Below are positions 15,559 to 24,277 of a stretch of 33,640 nt of DNA, in pieces. A model generated the notes under the pieces. The model was not told where the DNA came from, did no database searches, and worked only from the letters and a program-made list of their open reading frames with translations. Source of the DNA: Bacteroidales bacterium (GTDB taxonomy: Bacteria > Bacteroidota > Bacteroidia > Bacteroidales > Bacteroidaceae); NCBI GenBank assembly GCA_012729225.1, contig JAAYDO010000126.1, positions 1-33,640 of the forward strand, in the 5' to 3' direction. Position numbers and translations under genes: made by a program. Each line of letters starts with the position of its first letter. Within the stretch, counting starts at the first letter, position 1.

Positions 15559-16758
15559 CTAAGCACCCTGATGATTGATACAAATACCTTTGAGATACCA
15601 CTCATAGAGTTTGTGAATACCTTCTTCAATCTCTATGGTATGATGCCATCCAAGACGATGGAGCTTCTCCACACTGGTGAGTTTCTTGAGCGTACCGTCT
15701 GGTTTGGTAGCGTCCCAGCGAAGTTCACCCTTGAAGCCAATCTCCTGCATGATTTTTTCTGCCACCTCTTTGATGGAAATCTCTTTGCCTGTACCAACAT
15801 TGATGTGGCAGTTGCGAATCTCTTTGATACCATCACGATTGACTTTGAAGTCGCTCTTTTCAACCACATCCTTGAAATCCACATTCAAGAGACAGTGGAC
15901 AGAAGCGTCTGCCATCTCCTCGCTCCACAGGAATTCGCGCATGGGTGCTCCTGTACCCCAAAGCGTGACAGCCTCTGGCGTGATGCCATAGTGACGAAGC
16001 ACCTGAAGAATGGTATATTCATCGCTCATGGCTGTAGCCATTATGGTTTGAGTGGCCCTTGAGTCTGCATCCTCCTGAGCACCCTGACCGTCAAACATCT
16101 TAGGCACTTTCATCGAGACAGGGCGAATACCGAGGTCTTTGCGGACAGCGTCCCAATCACCTTCATTCAAGCACTTGGCCAGATGAATCTTGCGAATCAT
16201 GGCAGGAAGCACATGAGAGTTTTCAAGATGGAAGTTGTCGTTTGGACCATAAAGGTTGGTTGGCATCACAGCAATATAATTAGTGCCATACTGAAGGTTG
16301 AAGGACTCACACATCTTCAGACCAGCAATCTTAGCAATGGCATAAGGCTCGTTGGTATATTCAAGAGGAGATGTGAGAAGACAATCTTCAGGCATTGGCT
16401 GGGGCGCTTCACCAGGGTAGATACATGTTGAACCCAAGAAGAGCAACTTCTTCACTCCATGTTTCCAAGCCTCGCCTATCACATTCTGCTGAATCTGCAT
16501 GTTCTGATAGATGAAGTCTGCACGATACTGAAGGTTCGCCATGATTCCACCCACATGTGCAGCGGCAAGCACCACCGCATCAGGTTGTTCTTCATCGAAG
16601 AACTTCTTGACAGCCACAGGGTCGAGCAGGTCAAGTTCTGAATGTGGTTTCGCAACAAGATTCTCATAGCCACGAGCCTTCAAGTTGTTCCAGATGGCAG
16701 AGCCAACAAGACCACGATGCCCCGCTACAAATATTTTTGCATTCTTATCTAAAGTCAT
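15559..16758 (-). CDS. fcl: GDP-L-fucose synthase
   Basis: A 399-residue NADP(H)-dependent short-chain-type epimerase/reductase that converts GDP-4-keto-6-deoxymannose into GDP-L-fucose. The Rossmann motif GHRGLVGSA is at 13-21, the catalytic Ser110 in GSTCIYP, and Tyr139/Lys143 in YAIAK, corresponding to Ser107, Tyr136 and Lys140 of the E. coli enzyme. It is about 80 residues longer than the E. coli protein (321); the extra segment is around residues 200-265 (GDWDAVRKDL to VLRHYG). I believe this is common in Bacteroidales homologues. It follows gmd by 8 bp, so the two form a complete GDP-mannose to GDP-fucose module for surface glycans or protein O-glycosylation. Confidence 0.95.
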   Translation of the reverse strand: MTLDKNAKIFVAGHRGLVGSAIWNNLKARGYENLVAKPHSELDLLDPVAVKKFFDEEQPDAVVLAAAHVGGIMANLQYRADFIYQNMQIQQNVIGEAWKHGVKKLLFLGSTCIYPGEAPQPMPEDCLLTSPLEYTNEPYAIAKIAGLKMCESFNLQYGTNYIAVMPTNLYGPNDNFHLENSHVLPAMIRKIHLAKCLNEGDWDAVRKDLGIRPVSMKVPKMFDGQGAQEDADSRATQTIMATAMSDEYTILQVLRHYGITPEAVTLWGTGAPMREFLWSEEMADASVHCLLNVDFKDVVEKSDFKVNRDGIKEIRNCHINVGTGKEISIKEVAEKIMQEIGFKGELRWDATKPDGTLKKLTSVEKLHRLGWHHTIEIEEGIHKLYEWYLKGICINHQGA

Positions 16759-16766
16759 CTCTTTAT

Positions 16767-17876
16767 TTATTTTACAAGTCCCTTTTCAAGGTATTCAGCC
16801 AAGTTGGTGCGCATGACAGAAGCCACATGGTCAGCAGCCACCTTTTCCATATCATGCTTCACCATGATAGACACGAGTTGCTCGAACGACGTGCTCAGCG
16901 GATTCCAACCCAGCTTCTCCTTTGCCTTTGTTGGGTCGCCCCAGAGATTTACCACGTCTGTTGGACGATAGAAGTCTGGACTTACCTCAACGAGAGTCTT
17001 ACCCACAAGGTGTTCTGGACCAGAAACACAAACTCCCTTCTCTTCCATATCCTCACCACTGAACTCAAGTTCGATGCCTGCAGCCTTGAACGCATAGTAA
17101 GCAAACTCACGCACAGAATGCTGAACACCTGTAGCAATCACAAAGTCTTCGGGCTTGTCATTCTGGAGGATGAGCCACATACACTCTACATAATCTTTGG
17201 CATAACCCCAGTCACGCAGACTTGAGAGATTGCCAAGGTAAAGTTTATCCTGCTTGCCCTGAGCGATGCGAGCAGCAGCGAGCGTGATCTTACGGGTCAC
17301 GAAGGTCTCACCACGACGCTCACTCTCATGGTTGAAGAGGATGCCTGAGCAGCAGAACATGTTGTAAGCCTCACGATATTCCTTCACAATCCAGAAACCA
17401 TAGAGTTTTGCAACGGCATAGGGTGAATATGGATGGAACGGAGTGTTCTCATTCTGTGGAACTTCCTCCACCTTGCCATAAAGTTCTGATGTGGAAGCCT
17501 GATAGATGCGACACTTGTCTGTTAAGCCACAGAGGCGAACAGCCTCCAACACACGAAGCACACCCACAGCGTCTATATCAGCCGTAAACTCGGGAGAATC
17601 AAAACTAACCTGCACATGGCTCTGAGCCGCAAGGTTGTAGATTTCTGTTGGTTGGATCTTGCCAACAACCTGAAGCATTGACATAGAGTCGCCAAGATCG
17701 GCATAGTGAAGATGGAAATTGGGTGTTCCTTCCAGATGAGCAATGCGCTCACGATAGTCCACTGAGGAACGGCGGATGGTGCCGTGAACCTCATAGCCTT
17801 TAGCCAGAAGAAACTCAGAAAGGTATGAACCGTCCTGACCGGTAATACCTGTGATTAATGCAGCTTTTCTTTCCAT
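16767..17876 (-). CDS. gmd: GDP-mannose 4,6-dehydratase
   Basis: A 369-residue cytosolic SDR enzyme catalysing GDP-D-mannose to GDP-4-dehydro-6-deoxy-D-mannose, the first step of GDP-L-fucose synthesis. The nucleotide-binding loop [10 protein letters not shown] is at 9-18. The catalytic set Thr129, Glu131 (STSELYG), Tyr153 and Lys157 (YAVAK) matches E. coli GMD Thr132/Glu134/Tyr156/Lys160. The [14 protein letters not shown] segment is the NADP-binding loop that mediates tetramer contacts in the family. It is flanked by fcl 8 bp downstream and by the regulator's stop 32 bp upstream. No TAnnTTTG promoter is visible in that 32-bp gap, so co-transcription with the regulator is possible. Confidence 0.96.
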   Translation of the reverse strand: MERKAALITGITGQDGSYLSEFLLAKGYEVHGTIRRSSVDYRERIAHLEGTPNFHLHYADLGDSMSMLQVVGKIQPTEIYNLAAQSHVQVSFDSPEFTADIDAVGVLRVLEAVRLCGLTDKCRIYQASTSELYGKVEEVPQNENTPFHPYSPYAVAKLYGFWIVKEYREAYNMFCCSGILFNHESERRGETFVTRKITLAAARIAQGKQDKLYLGNLSSLRDWGYAKDYVECMWLILQNDKPEDFVIATGVQHSVREFAYYAFKAAGIELEFSGEDMEEKGVCVSGPEHLVGKTLVEVSPDFYRPTDVVNLWGDPTKAKEKLGWNPLSTSFEQLVSIMVKHDMEKVAADHVASVMRTNLAEYLEKGLVK

Positions 17877-17908
17877 AAAGATATTATATACTTTTCTTTT
17901 TTCTATTA

Positions 17909-18874
17909 TTATAAATTCACATCGCTGAGCGACACCAGCTTGTTCACAATCGCATAGATGGTGATGCCTGCCGCTGAATGAATGTGGAGTTTGCGAGCGA
18001 TATTGCGTCGATGAGTAGTAACCGTATTGACAGAGAGAAATAAGGTGTCGGCTATCTCCTTGTTTGAAAGTCCCTTTGCCACACAGGCCACAATCTCTTT
18101 CTCACGCTCGGAGAGTGTCTCCTCAGATTTTGTGCTTTGGGACTCTTCTGCCACATCCACCTCTGGCTGGCGAGTCTTGACCTGACGCTCAAGCCTTTTC
18201 ACAGCAGGCACAAAGATATTATCTTCCACAAGACAATGGATGCTCAAATCCTCTTCAGCCTGATAGATGGATATGATGACCGCATTCAACTTGTCATTGT
18301 CCTCTGTCTGAGGATAGTACTGCATGAAGAGGTTCTTCAACTCACCAAGCTTACATTCGATGGCTTCATGATGTCGAGAAATCAAATGTGTGTTCTCTAT
18401 CTGAACTGTCTCTCCATCCAAGAGCTTCTGCACATAGGTATAGACGGTTGTCTCCTCATATTCCATGTGCTTCCTCACCTCCTCTACATATTCATCATAA
18501 AACTTCAAGACCAAAAAGGCTATTTCATTCTTGACAGAACAATCTATGGCATTGAGCAGATGGAAACGAATACTGGAAAAAAGATAATTGAGGAAATAAG
18601 CATGTGTCCTTTTTAAGTATTTCAGCACAGATGCAACATTCACACGTTCGACTCTTTGTGGTTTGTTCTCTGCCCCATCTTTCACATAATTGATGATGGC
18701 AAGAAAGGTGTCTGTATCAACATTACACTGACGGCACACTGATGCTATGGTCTTTTCCCCGAAACCTAAAGAAAGACCAAATCGACTCATCACCTGTAGC
18801 AAGCGATAATCGTTGGCAAGTACGAAACCCAGTTTGTCTGTTGATTGATAATGAGCAGCCATTTTATTAAACAT
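17909..18874 (-). CDS. RIC/hemerythrin-like di-iron domain fused to a LuxR-type DNA-binding domain
   Basis: A 321-residue predicted transcription factor. Residues about 12-65 resemble the ScdA/DUF542 N-domain of RIC (YtfE) iron-sulfur repair proteins, but the Cys pair is absent (LGFGE). Residues about 85-230 form a hemerythrin-like four-helix bundle with His91, His136-x3-Glu140, His168 or His169, and His213-x3-Glu217. The spacing nearly equals the YtfE ligands His84, His129/Glu133, His160 and His204/Glu208. Residues about 250-321 are a LuxR/GerE helix-turn-helix ([22 protein letters not shown], given here as LSEREKEI and GLSNKEIA). Di-iron sensing of oxygen, NO or iron status is inferred. It is divergent from feoAB and upstream of gmd-fcl. 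ATG 18862 is an alternative start. Confidence 0.82.
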   Translation of the reverse strand: MFNKMAAHYQSTDKLGFVLANDYRLLQVMSRFGLSLGFGEKTIASVCRQCNVDTDTFLAIINYVKDGAENKPQRVERVNVASVLKYLKRTHAYFLNYLFSSIRFHLLNAIDCSVKNEIAFLVLKFYDEYVEEVRKHMEYEETTVYTYVQKLLDGETVQIENTHLISRHHEAIECKLGELKNLFMQYYPQTEDNDKLNAVIISIYQAEEDLSIHCLVEDNIFVPAVKRLERQVKTRQPEVDVAEESQSTKSEETLSEREKEIVACVAKGLSNKEIADTLFLSVNTVTTHRRNIARKLHIHSAAGITIYAIVNKLVSLSDVNL

Positions 18875-18956
18875 TCTCTTAAAAAATCCCTTGCTTATTT
18901 ATGTTCATAGACAACTTATATTGAAGGGAATTGATTGAACATCTTCTTATTTGGTA

Positions 18957-18964
18957 CAAAATTA
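18957..18964 (-). promoter_or_regulatory. -7 element of the regulator gene
   Basis: On the minus strand TAATTTTG matches TAnnTTTG, 82 bases before the ATG at 18874. No clear -33 TTTG is visible. About 100 bp separates it from the divergent feoAB promoter, leaving room for shared regulation. Confidence 0.45.
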
Positions 18965-19043
18965 GTGAAAATAAATGAATTCATACTCTAATCATAGACT
19001 TTAATTCCGCCAAACACGACAAATACCAATTAATGAGTATTGT

Positions 19044-19070
19044 TTTGTTTCGGAAAAGACCGTAACTTTG
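19044..19070 (+). promoter_or_regulatory. Promoter of feoAB
   Basis: TAACTTTG at 19063-19070 matches TAnnTTTG. A TTTG at 19044-19047 is close (15 bases) and a TATTG ending at 19042 is at 20 bases, so the -33 assignment is uncertain. Transcription from here excludes the in-frame TTG at 19075 as the start. No Fur box was recognised with confidence. Confidence 0.6.
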
Positions 19071-19125
19071 CACCTTGAAAAGAATTAGCGACATCATCAG
19101 TCGCATCATATATAATAATAGAAGG

Positions 19126-21444
19126 ATGAAATTATCAGCATTAAAAACAGGTGAGACAGGAGTCATTGTTAGAGTGATGGGGCATGGTGGTTTTCGCAAG
19201 CGAATTGTGGAAATGGGCTTCATCAAGGGCAAGACTGTCACAGTATTGCTCAATGCTCCCCTGCACGACCCTGTGAAATATAAAATCATGGACTATGAAG
19301 TCAGCTTGCGCAGAGCCGAGGCTGATCTTGTGGAGGTGGTAAGTGAGGAAGAAGCCAAAGCATGGGCAAACAATCATCCTGAACTCAAAGGTATTCCATC
19401 CAATGAAGGTGAAGATGCGCTTCATCACTTAGCTCGTGTGAAGGAACATGAACTGACTGTTGTGTTTGTGGGCAATCCCAACAGCGGAAAGACAAGCATG
19501 TTCAATATCGCCAGTGGTGCACACGAGCGTGTGGGCAACTATTCGGGTGTGACAGTAGATGCCAAAAGCGGACACTTTGACTTTGAAGGGTATCATTTCA
19601 ATATCATTGACTTGCCTGGCACATATTCTCTCTCTGCTTACACACCAGAAGAATTGTATGTGCGCAAGTACATCATTGAGCAGCATCCTGATATTATTAT
19701 TAATGTGGTGGATGCAAGCAATCTGGAGAGAAATCTCTACCTCACCACTCAACTCATTGACATGGATGTGCCCATGATTATGGCCATGAACATGTATGAT
19801 GAACTAAGAGAAAGTGGCAACAAACTCAACATTCAGCAGTTAGGTGTATTGCTTGGTGTGCCAATAGTCCCCACTGTGGCCAAAACAGGAGAAGGAATCA
19901 AAGACCTTTTTCATCTAATCATTGATATGGCAGAAGGTAAACAGACCATTGCTAGACACATACATATCAATCATGGAACTTTGCTTGAAGAACAAATCAA
20001 CAAAGTAGAGAATCTCATTCGCAAGAATCCAGAGCCTCATCACAACTACTCTGCACGCTTCCTCTCCATCAAGATATTGGAGAATGACAGACAAGTGGAA
20101 AGCATCATCAAGAAACTGGACAACCATGAAGAAATCCTTGCAGAAAGAGATGCATGTCAGAAAGCCATCTTGAAAGAGATTGATGAAGACAGTGAGTCTG
20201 CCATCACTGATGCTAAATATGGGTTTGTACAAGGGGCTCTAAAGGAAACCTTTGAAAAAACACATAAATACAAACGCTTGATGACCAAACAGATTGATGC
20301 GGTGGTGACTCATCAGATCTGGGGCTATCCTATCTTCTTACTGCTCATGTACTTCATGTTCTTCTGCACCTTCAACATAGGTCAATACCCTATGGACTGG
20401 ATTGATGCCATAGTGGAATGGATGAAGGAATTAGTGACAGAATGGATGCCAGAAGGTCCTCTCAAGGATTTAGTAGTGGATGGCATCATTGGTGGCGTTG
20501 GAGGTGTGATTGTCTTCCTTCCCAACATCATGATTCTATATGCGTTCATCTCATGGATGGAAGACAGTGGATACATGGCAAGAGCAGCCTTCATCATGGA
20601 TAAAATCATGCATCGCATGGGATTGCATGGCAAATCATTTATTCCCATGATTATGGGTTTTGGGTGTAACATCCCTGCCATCATGGCAACAAGAACCATT
20701 GAGGATCGAAAGTCACGCCTCATCACCATGCTGATTATCCCGCTCATGTCATGTTCTGCACGACTTCCCGTCTATATCATCATTATCAGTGCATTCTTTG
20801 ATAGCCATGCAGCACTTGTGCTCTTCAGCCTCTATCTGTTAGGCATTACCTTCAGTGTTTTGATGGCTAAAATCTTTAGCCGTTTCATCGTGAAAGGTGA
20901 AAGCAGTCCTTTTGTCATGGAACTGCCACCATATCGAATGCCATCCATGCTCAGTGTGAGCCGTCACACATGGGAGAAAGGCAAGCAATATCTCAAAAAG
21001 ATGGGTACTACCATCCTTATTGCAAGTATTGCTGTATGGGCATTGAGTTATTTCCCTCATCACCCAGAGATGTCTGAAGAACAACAGATGGAAGCAAGTT
21101 ACATTGGGCAATTGGGCAAGTTTGTAGAGCCAGTGATTAGACCTTGTGGACTTCAGTGGAAAGAAGGTGTGGCATTAGTGGCAGGAGTGGGAGCAAAAGA
21201 GATTGTTGCAAGCACCATGTCCGAACTCTATCATGGTGACATCAAGACAAGCAACCTTTCCACTCTCTCCGCTCTTAGCCTGCTCGTGTTTGTATTGCTC
21301 TATTTCCCATGCATCCCAGCATGTATTGGTATTAAGAACGAGTCTGGCAAATGGAAATGGGCTATCTTCTCAGCATTATACACCACGCTACTGGCATGGA
21401 TTAGTTCTACAGTGATATTCCAAATAGGCAGTTTAATTCTCTAA
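19126..21444 (+). CDS. feoAB: Fused FeoA-FeoB ferrous iron transporter
   Basis: A 772-residue inner-membrane Fe(II) uptake protein. Residues 1-72 are an SH3-like FeoA domain (MKLSALKTGETGVIV, RIVEMGFIKGKTV, EVSLRRAEADLVEV). A FeoB G domain follows, with P-loop GNPNSGKT (116-123), the switch segment VGNYSGVTVD, DLPGTYSLSAYTPEE (G3) and a guanine-specificity loop around AMNMYDE (canonically NxxD). The membrane part carries the two Gate-type repeats with GFGCNIPAIMATR and SCSARLPVYIII, regions linked to iron translocation. Start: ATG 19126, just after GAAGG; the upstream TTG in frame lies before the predicted transcription start. A Cys-rich small protein follows 48 bp downstream, and the di-iron regulator is divergent. 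Confidence 0.96.
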   Translation: MKLSALKTGETGVIVRVMGHGGFRKRIVEMGFIKGKTVTVLLNAPLHDPVKYKIMDYEVSLRRAEADLVEVVSEEEAKAWANNHPELKGIPSNEGEDALHHLARVKEHELTVVFVGNPNSGKTSMFNIASGAHERVGNYSGVTVDAKSGHFDFEGYHFNIIDLPGTYSLSAYTPEELYVRKYIIEQHPDIIINVVDASNLERNLYLTTQLIDMDVPMIMAMNMYDELRESGNKLNIQQLGVLLGVPIVPTVAKTGEGIKDLFHLIIDMAEGKQTIARHIHINHGTLLEEQINKVENLIRKNPEPHHNYSARFLSIKILENDRQVESIIKKLDNHEEILAERDACQKAILKEIDEDSESAITDAKYGFVQGALKETFEKTHKYKRLMTKQIDAVVTHQIWGYPIFLLLMYFMFFCTFNIGQYPMDWIDAIVEWMKELVTEWMPEGPLKDLVVDGIIGGVGGVIVFLPNIMILYAFISWMEDSGYMARAAFIMDKIMHRMGLHGKSFIPMIMGFGCNIPAIMATRTIEDRKSRLITMLIIPLMSCSARLPVYIIIISAFFDSHAALVLFSLYLLGITFSVLMAKIFSRFIVKGESSPFVMELPPYRMPSMLSVSRHTWEKGKQYLKKMGTTILIASIAVWALSYFPHHPEMSEEQQMEASYIGQLGKFVEPVIRPCGLQWKEGVALVAGVGAKEIVASTMSELYHGDIKTSNLSTLSALSLLVFVLLYFPCIPACIGIKNESGKWKWAIFSALYTTLLAWISSTVIFQIGSLIL

Positions 21445-21492
21445 AGAGAGACAACCGACCTCATTCATCAATCAATAAAAGAAAACAGAAAT

Positions 21493-21654
21493 ATGTCATT
21501 ACAAGAAATCATCGTATATATCATCTTGGCATTCGTTGCCTTTGTACTGGTTCTCTATGCTTATCGCCGGTTGACAGGCAAGAAGAGTGGATGCAACTGT
21601 GGTTCTTGTTCTAAGGGATGTGGAACATGCCATTGCCATGACTGTCATGAGTAA
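21493..21654 (+). CDS. FeoB-associated Cys-rich membrane protein
   Basis: A 53-residue protein. One transmembrane helix (about residues 6-24, IIVYIILAFVAFVLVLYAY) is followed by a short basic stretch and a cytoplasmic-looking tail with seven Cys (34, 36, 39, 43, 46, 48, 51) and three His (47, 49, 52) in 20 residues. Size, topology and position right after feoB match the FeoB-associated Cys-rich protein family, thought to replace FeoC or to handle iron at the cytoplasmic side; its mechanism is not established. The gene is in the same orientation as feoAB, 48 bp away, with no intervening terminator, so co-transcription is expected. Its ATG at 21493 is preceded by an A-rich stretch rather than a strong Shine-Dalgarno. 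Confidence 0.85.
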   Translation: MSLQEIIVYIILAFVAFVLVLYAYRRLTGKKSGCNCGSCSKGCGTCHCHDCHE

Positions 21655-21728
21655 AAGCATCTGCAACAATGGTAGAAACATCCTACAATAACACAAGAAA
21701 GTATCTATAACAATAGACCTCATAGCAC

Positions 21729-21767
21729 AAGGAAAGCCTGCAAGCAAACTACTTGCAGGCGTTCCTT
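21729..21767. terminator. Hairpin between feo operon and J-protein gene
   Basis: GCCTGCAAG (21736-21744) pairs perfectly with CTTGCAGGC (21752-21760), extended by AAGGAA/TTCCTT with one mismatch. It has no strong T tract on either side. It lies between convergent genes and probably terminates one or both. Confidence 0.6.
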
Positions 21768-21800
21768 GCGTATGTGAAGGTATGAAACAATCTGAAAAGA

Positions 21801-22445
21801 CTACCCCTTGCGTGCTTGCTCAAGCAATGCCTTTTGGCTGTCAGATAAAGAGGTGGGAATTGTCACATCAAATACGATGATAAGGTCTTTGGGTGTACCA
21901 TCACTTTGAGTGCCTCCTTTGCCTTTGAGTCTTACCTTCTTGCCAGGTTGAGTGCCTGGAGCCACTTTCAACTTATACTTGCCATAAGAACTGCTTACAA
22001 TGAGTTCTCCACCCAACATGGCAGTCCACACATCTATAGAAACGTGGGCCTCCACCTCTTTAGGCTCAGCAGGACGACGGGCGCGGGCACGCCTACCACC
22101 GCCCATACCACCAAAGATCTGTTGGAAGAAATCACTCATGCCACCTTCGCCTCCCATATTGAAAGAGAAACCCTCGAAGGGATTACCGCCTCCTCCAGCA
22201 GAACCACCAAACTGATCAGCCTGCTTCCAGTTCTCACCATACTGATCGTACTTAGCACGCTTATCTGGGTCGTTCAGCACTTCGTAAGCCTCATTCAACA
22301 TCTGAAACTTCGCCTTGGCCTTAGCATCGTCAGGATGAAGGTCTGGATGAAACTGCTTAGAACGCTTACGGTATGCAGTTCTGATTTCCTTTTGTGGAGT
22401 ATCCTTCGGGATACCCATCACTTTATAATAATCTATAAATGCCAT
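21801..22445 (-). CDS. Short CbpA-like J-domain co-chaperone
   Basis: A 214-residue cytosolic DnaJ/CbpA-family co-chaperone that would stimulate a DnaK partner. The J domain spans about 1-70 with HPD at 33-35 and the end motif [10 protein letters not shown] Gly/Phe-rich region runs 78-116 ([26 protein letters not shown]) and a basic Arg-rich patch follows (RRARARRP). There is only one C-terminal beta domain (about 130-200: [29 protein letters not shown]). CbpA and DnaJ carry two; by motif order the one kept here looks like CTD-II, and there is no zinc finger. E. coli CbpA is 306 residues. The shortening leaves substrate binding uncertain. It is monocistronic with no recognised heat-shock element. 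Confidence 0.85.
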   Translation of the reverse strand: MAFIDYYKVMGIPKDTPQKEIRTAYRKRSKQFHPDLHPDDAKAKAKFQMLNEAYEVLNDPDKRAKYDQYGENWKQADQFGGSAGGGGNPFEGFSFNMGGEGGMSDFFQQIFGGMGGGRRARARRPAEPKEVEAHVSIDVWTAMLGGELIVSSSYGKYKLKVAPGTQPGKKVRLKGKGGTQSDGTPKDLIIVFDVTIPTSLSDSQKALLEQARKG

Positions 22446-22539
22446 AATTTCAATAGTTTTTCACTAAGATAACACAACAAAAAAGATGCCAAAACAGACA
22501 GTATGACACAATTATTGATGTAAAGTAAATATTTTTTTG

Positions 22540-22547
22540 TAACTTTG
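22540..22547 (+). promoter_or_regulatory. -7 element of the 5'-nucleotidase gene (leaderless or nearly so)
   Basis: TAACTTTG matches TAnnTTTG exactly and ends only 8 bases before the ATG at 22556. The expected transcription start falls within a few bases of the start codon, leaving no room for a ribosome binding site. Confidence 0.65.
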
Positions 22548-22555
22548 CAAATAGT

Positions 22556-24277
22556 ATGAGCACACAGACTAAACATCTGAAGATTATTTTCACGACAGAC
22601 GTACATGGGAATTACTTTCCTTATGACTTCCGTCATGAACACTGGGGAAAAGGAAGTCTCCAGCGTGTTCATGCTTTTGTGGCAAAGATGTTGCAAGACA
22701 ATCCTTGCAACATGTTGCTCATAGATGGAGGTGACATGTTGCAGGGCGAGCCTACCGCTTATTACTTCAACAACCATTGCAGCAAGTCACGACACCGTGT
22801 TGCGGAAATCTGCAACTACATTGGATATGATGTGGCTGTGATAGGCAATCACGACATTGAAATGGGAAGTGGCATCTATGATAAATATGTGAAAGAATGC
22901 AGTTTCCCTATTTTAGGAGCAAATGCCATCAATACAAAGACCAACGAGCCCTACTTCCAGCCTTATGAGATTTTCTATCGTCAAGGACTGAAGATTGCTG
23001 TGATTGGTTTCATCACTCCAGCTATTCCGCATTGGATTCCCAAAGATATATGGAAAGACATGCGCTTTGAGAACATCCCAGAGAGCGCAGAGAGATGGGT
23101 TAAACATGTCAGAGAGGAAGAGCACCCAGACTTTGTGATTGGCTTGATGCACTCTGGCATGGACGACGGTATTGTGACAGATGAGTATAAAGAGAATGCC
23201 ACTCGTGAGACAGCAGAAAATGTGGAAGGATTTGACTTGATTCTTTATGGCCACGACCATTCCAGCAACATGGAAGAGATAACCACAAAGGGCGGACGCA
23301 ATGTGCCTTGCATCAATCCTGGTTGCTATGCCTATAATGTGGCAGTGGTGGATGTGGATTTCCGCATCAATGGTCAGGGGAAAGTGACCAGCCATGAGAC
23401 TCAATGCACACTTAATTATATTGGCACGCTTCACAATCAGCATGCCAACTCCTTCAAGCGTCATTTTGCCTATCCCTTCCACGAGGTGAAACGGTTTGCA
23501 TCCCAAAAGATTGGCACATTTCTAAATCGTGTGGACGTGACAGATGCCTACTTTGGCTCTTCTGCCTACATTGATCTCATACAGTCACTGCAACTCAAAG
23601 TGAGCAGTGCAAACATTTCGTTCACTGCCCCACTCTTCTTTAATGCTGCCATTGAAGAAGGTGACATTCGGGTGAGCAACCTGTTTGACCTCTACCGTTT
23701 TGAAGATCATCTCTACACCCTTCAACTGTCAGGTCGGGAAATCAAGAGTTATCTGGAAATGAGTTATGCGTGTTGGACACAACAGATGCACGAGCCTACA
23801 GACCAGATGTTGCTCATTTCTCCTATGAAGAACAACCCCTCACGTATGGGGTTCAAGAACTTCATATTCAATTTCGATTCTGCTGCCGGCATTCATTATG
23901 AAGTAGATGTGACCAAGCCTGAAGGGAAAAAGATTCGCATCATCAAGATGGACAACGGAGAATCGTTTGATCTTGACAAGAACTATACGGTAGCAATGAC
24001 TGCCTATCGGGCAAATGGTGGAGGAGAACTACTGACAAAAGGTGCAGGTCTCACCAAAGAGGAAATAGACAAACGCATACTGAAGGTGAGCAAGCACGAC
24101 ATTCGTTATTATCTGCTGGACTACATCAAGGAACTCGGCACTATCAATCCACAACCACTCAACCATTGGCGCTTTGTGCCTGAAGACTGGGCTAAGCAAG
24201 CGTCAGACCGCGAGCGAAAGATTCTCTTTGGTGATGCCAAAACCGAAGGGAAATCGAGCGTGGAAGAAATATCTTAA
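22556..24277 (+). CDS. Cytosolic UshA-family 5'-nucleotidase / metallophosphatase
   Basis: A 573-residue two-domain metallophosphoesterase of the 5'-nucleotidase (UshA/CpdB) family, expected to dephosphorylate nucleotides or similar phosphoesters with a two-metal centre. Metal and catalytic motifs are all present: Asp15-x-His17 (TTDVHG), Asp60 (DGGDMLQGE), Asn98-His99-Asp100 (GNHD), His199 (LMHSG) and GHDH (232-235). The C-terminal substrate-recognition domain begins after about residue 310. UshA orthologues are periplasmic, but here the first strand starts at residue 8 with no signal peptide, so a cytosolic location is predicted. No downstream Met could restore one. The promoter nearly touches the ATG. 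Repeat copy C starts on the base after its stop. Confidence 0.9.
   Translation: MSTQTKHLKIIFTTDVHGNYFPYDFRHEHWGKGSLQRVHAFVAKMLQDNPCNMLLIDGGDMLQGEPTAYYFNNHCSKSRHRVAEICNYIGYDVAVIGNHDIEMGSGIYDKYVKECSFPILGANAINTKTNEPYFQPYEIFYRQGLKIAVIGFITPAIPHWIPKDIWKDMRFENIPESAERWVKHVREEEHPDFVIGLMHSGMDDGIVTDEYKENATRETAENVEGFDLILYGHDHSSNMEEITTKGGRNVPCINPGCYAYNVAVVDVDFRINGQGKVTSHETQCTLNYIGTLHNQHANSFKRHFAYPFHEVKRFASQKIGTFLNRVDVTDAYFGSSAYIDLIQSLQLKVSSANISFTAPLFFNAAIEEGDIRVSNLFDLYRFEDHLYTLQLSGREIKSYLEMSYACWTQQMHEPTDQMLLISPMKNNPSRMGFKNFIFNFDSAAGIHYEVDVTKPEGKKIRIIKMDNGESFDLDKNYTVAMTAYRANGGGELLTKGAGLTKEEIDKRILKVSKHDIRYYLLDYIKELGTINPQPLNHWRFVPEDWAKQASDRERKILFGDAKTEGKSSVEEIS

Noticed and set aside
19075-19125. Upstream TTG start for feoAB
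   Set aside because: It lies at or before the predicted transcription start after TAACTTTG (19063-19070), and FeoA domains start at the MKLSALK position.
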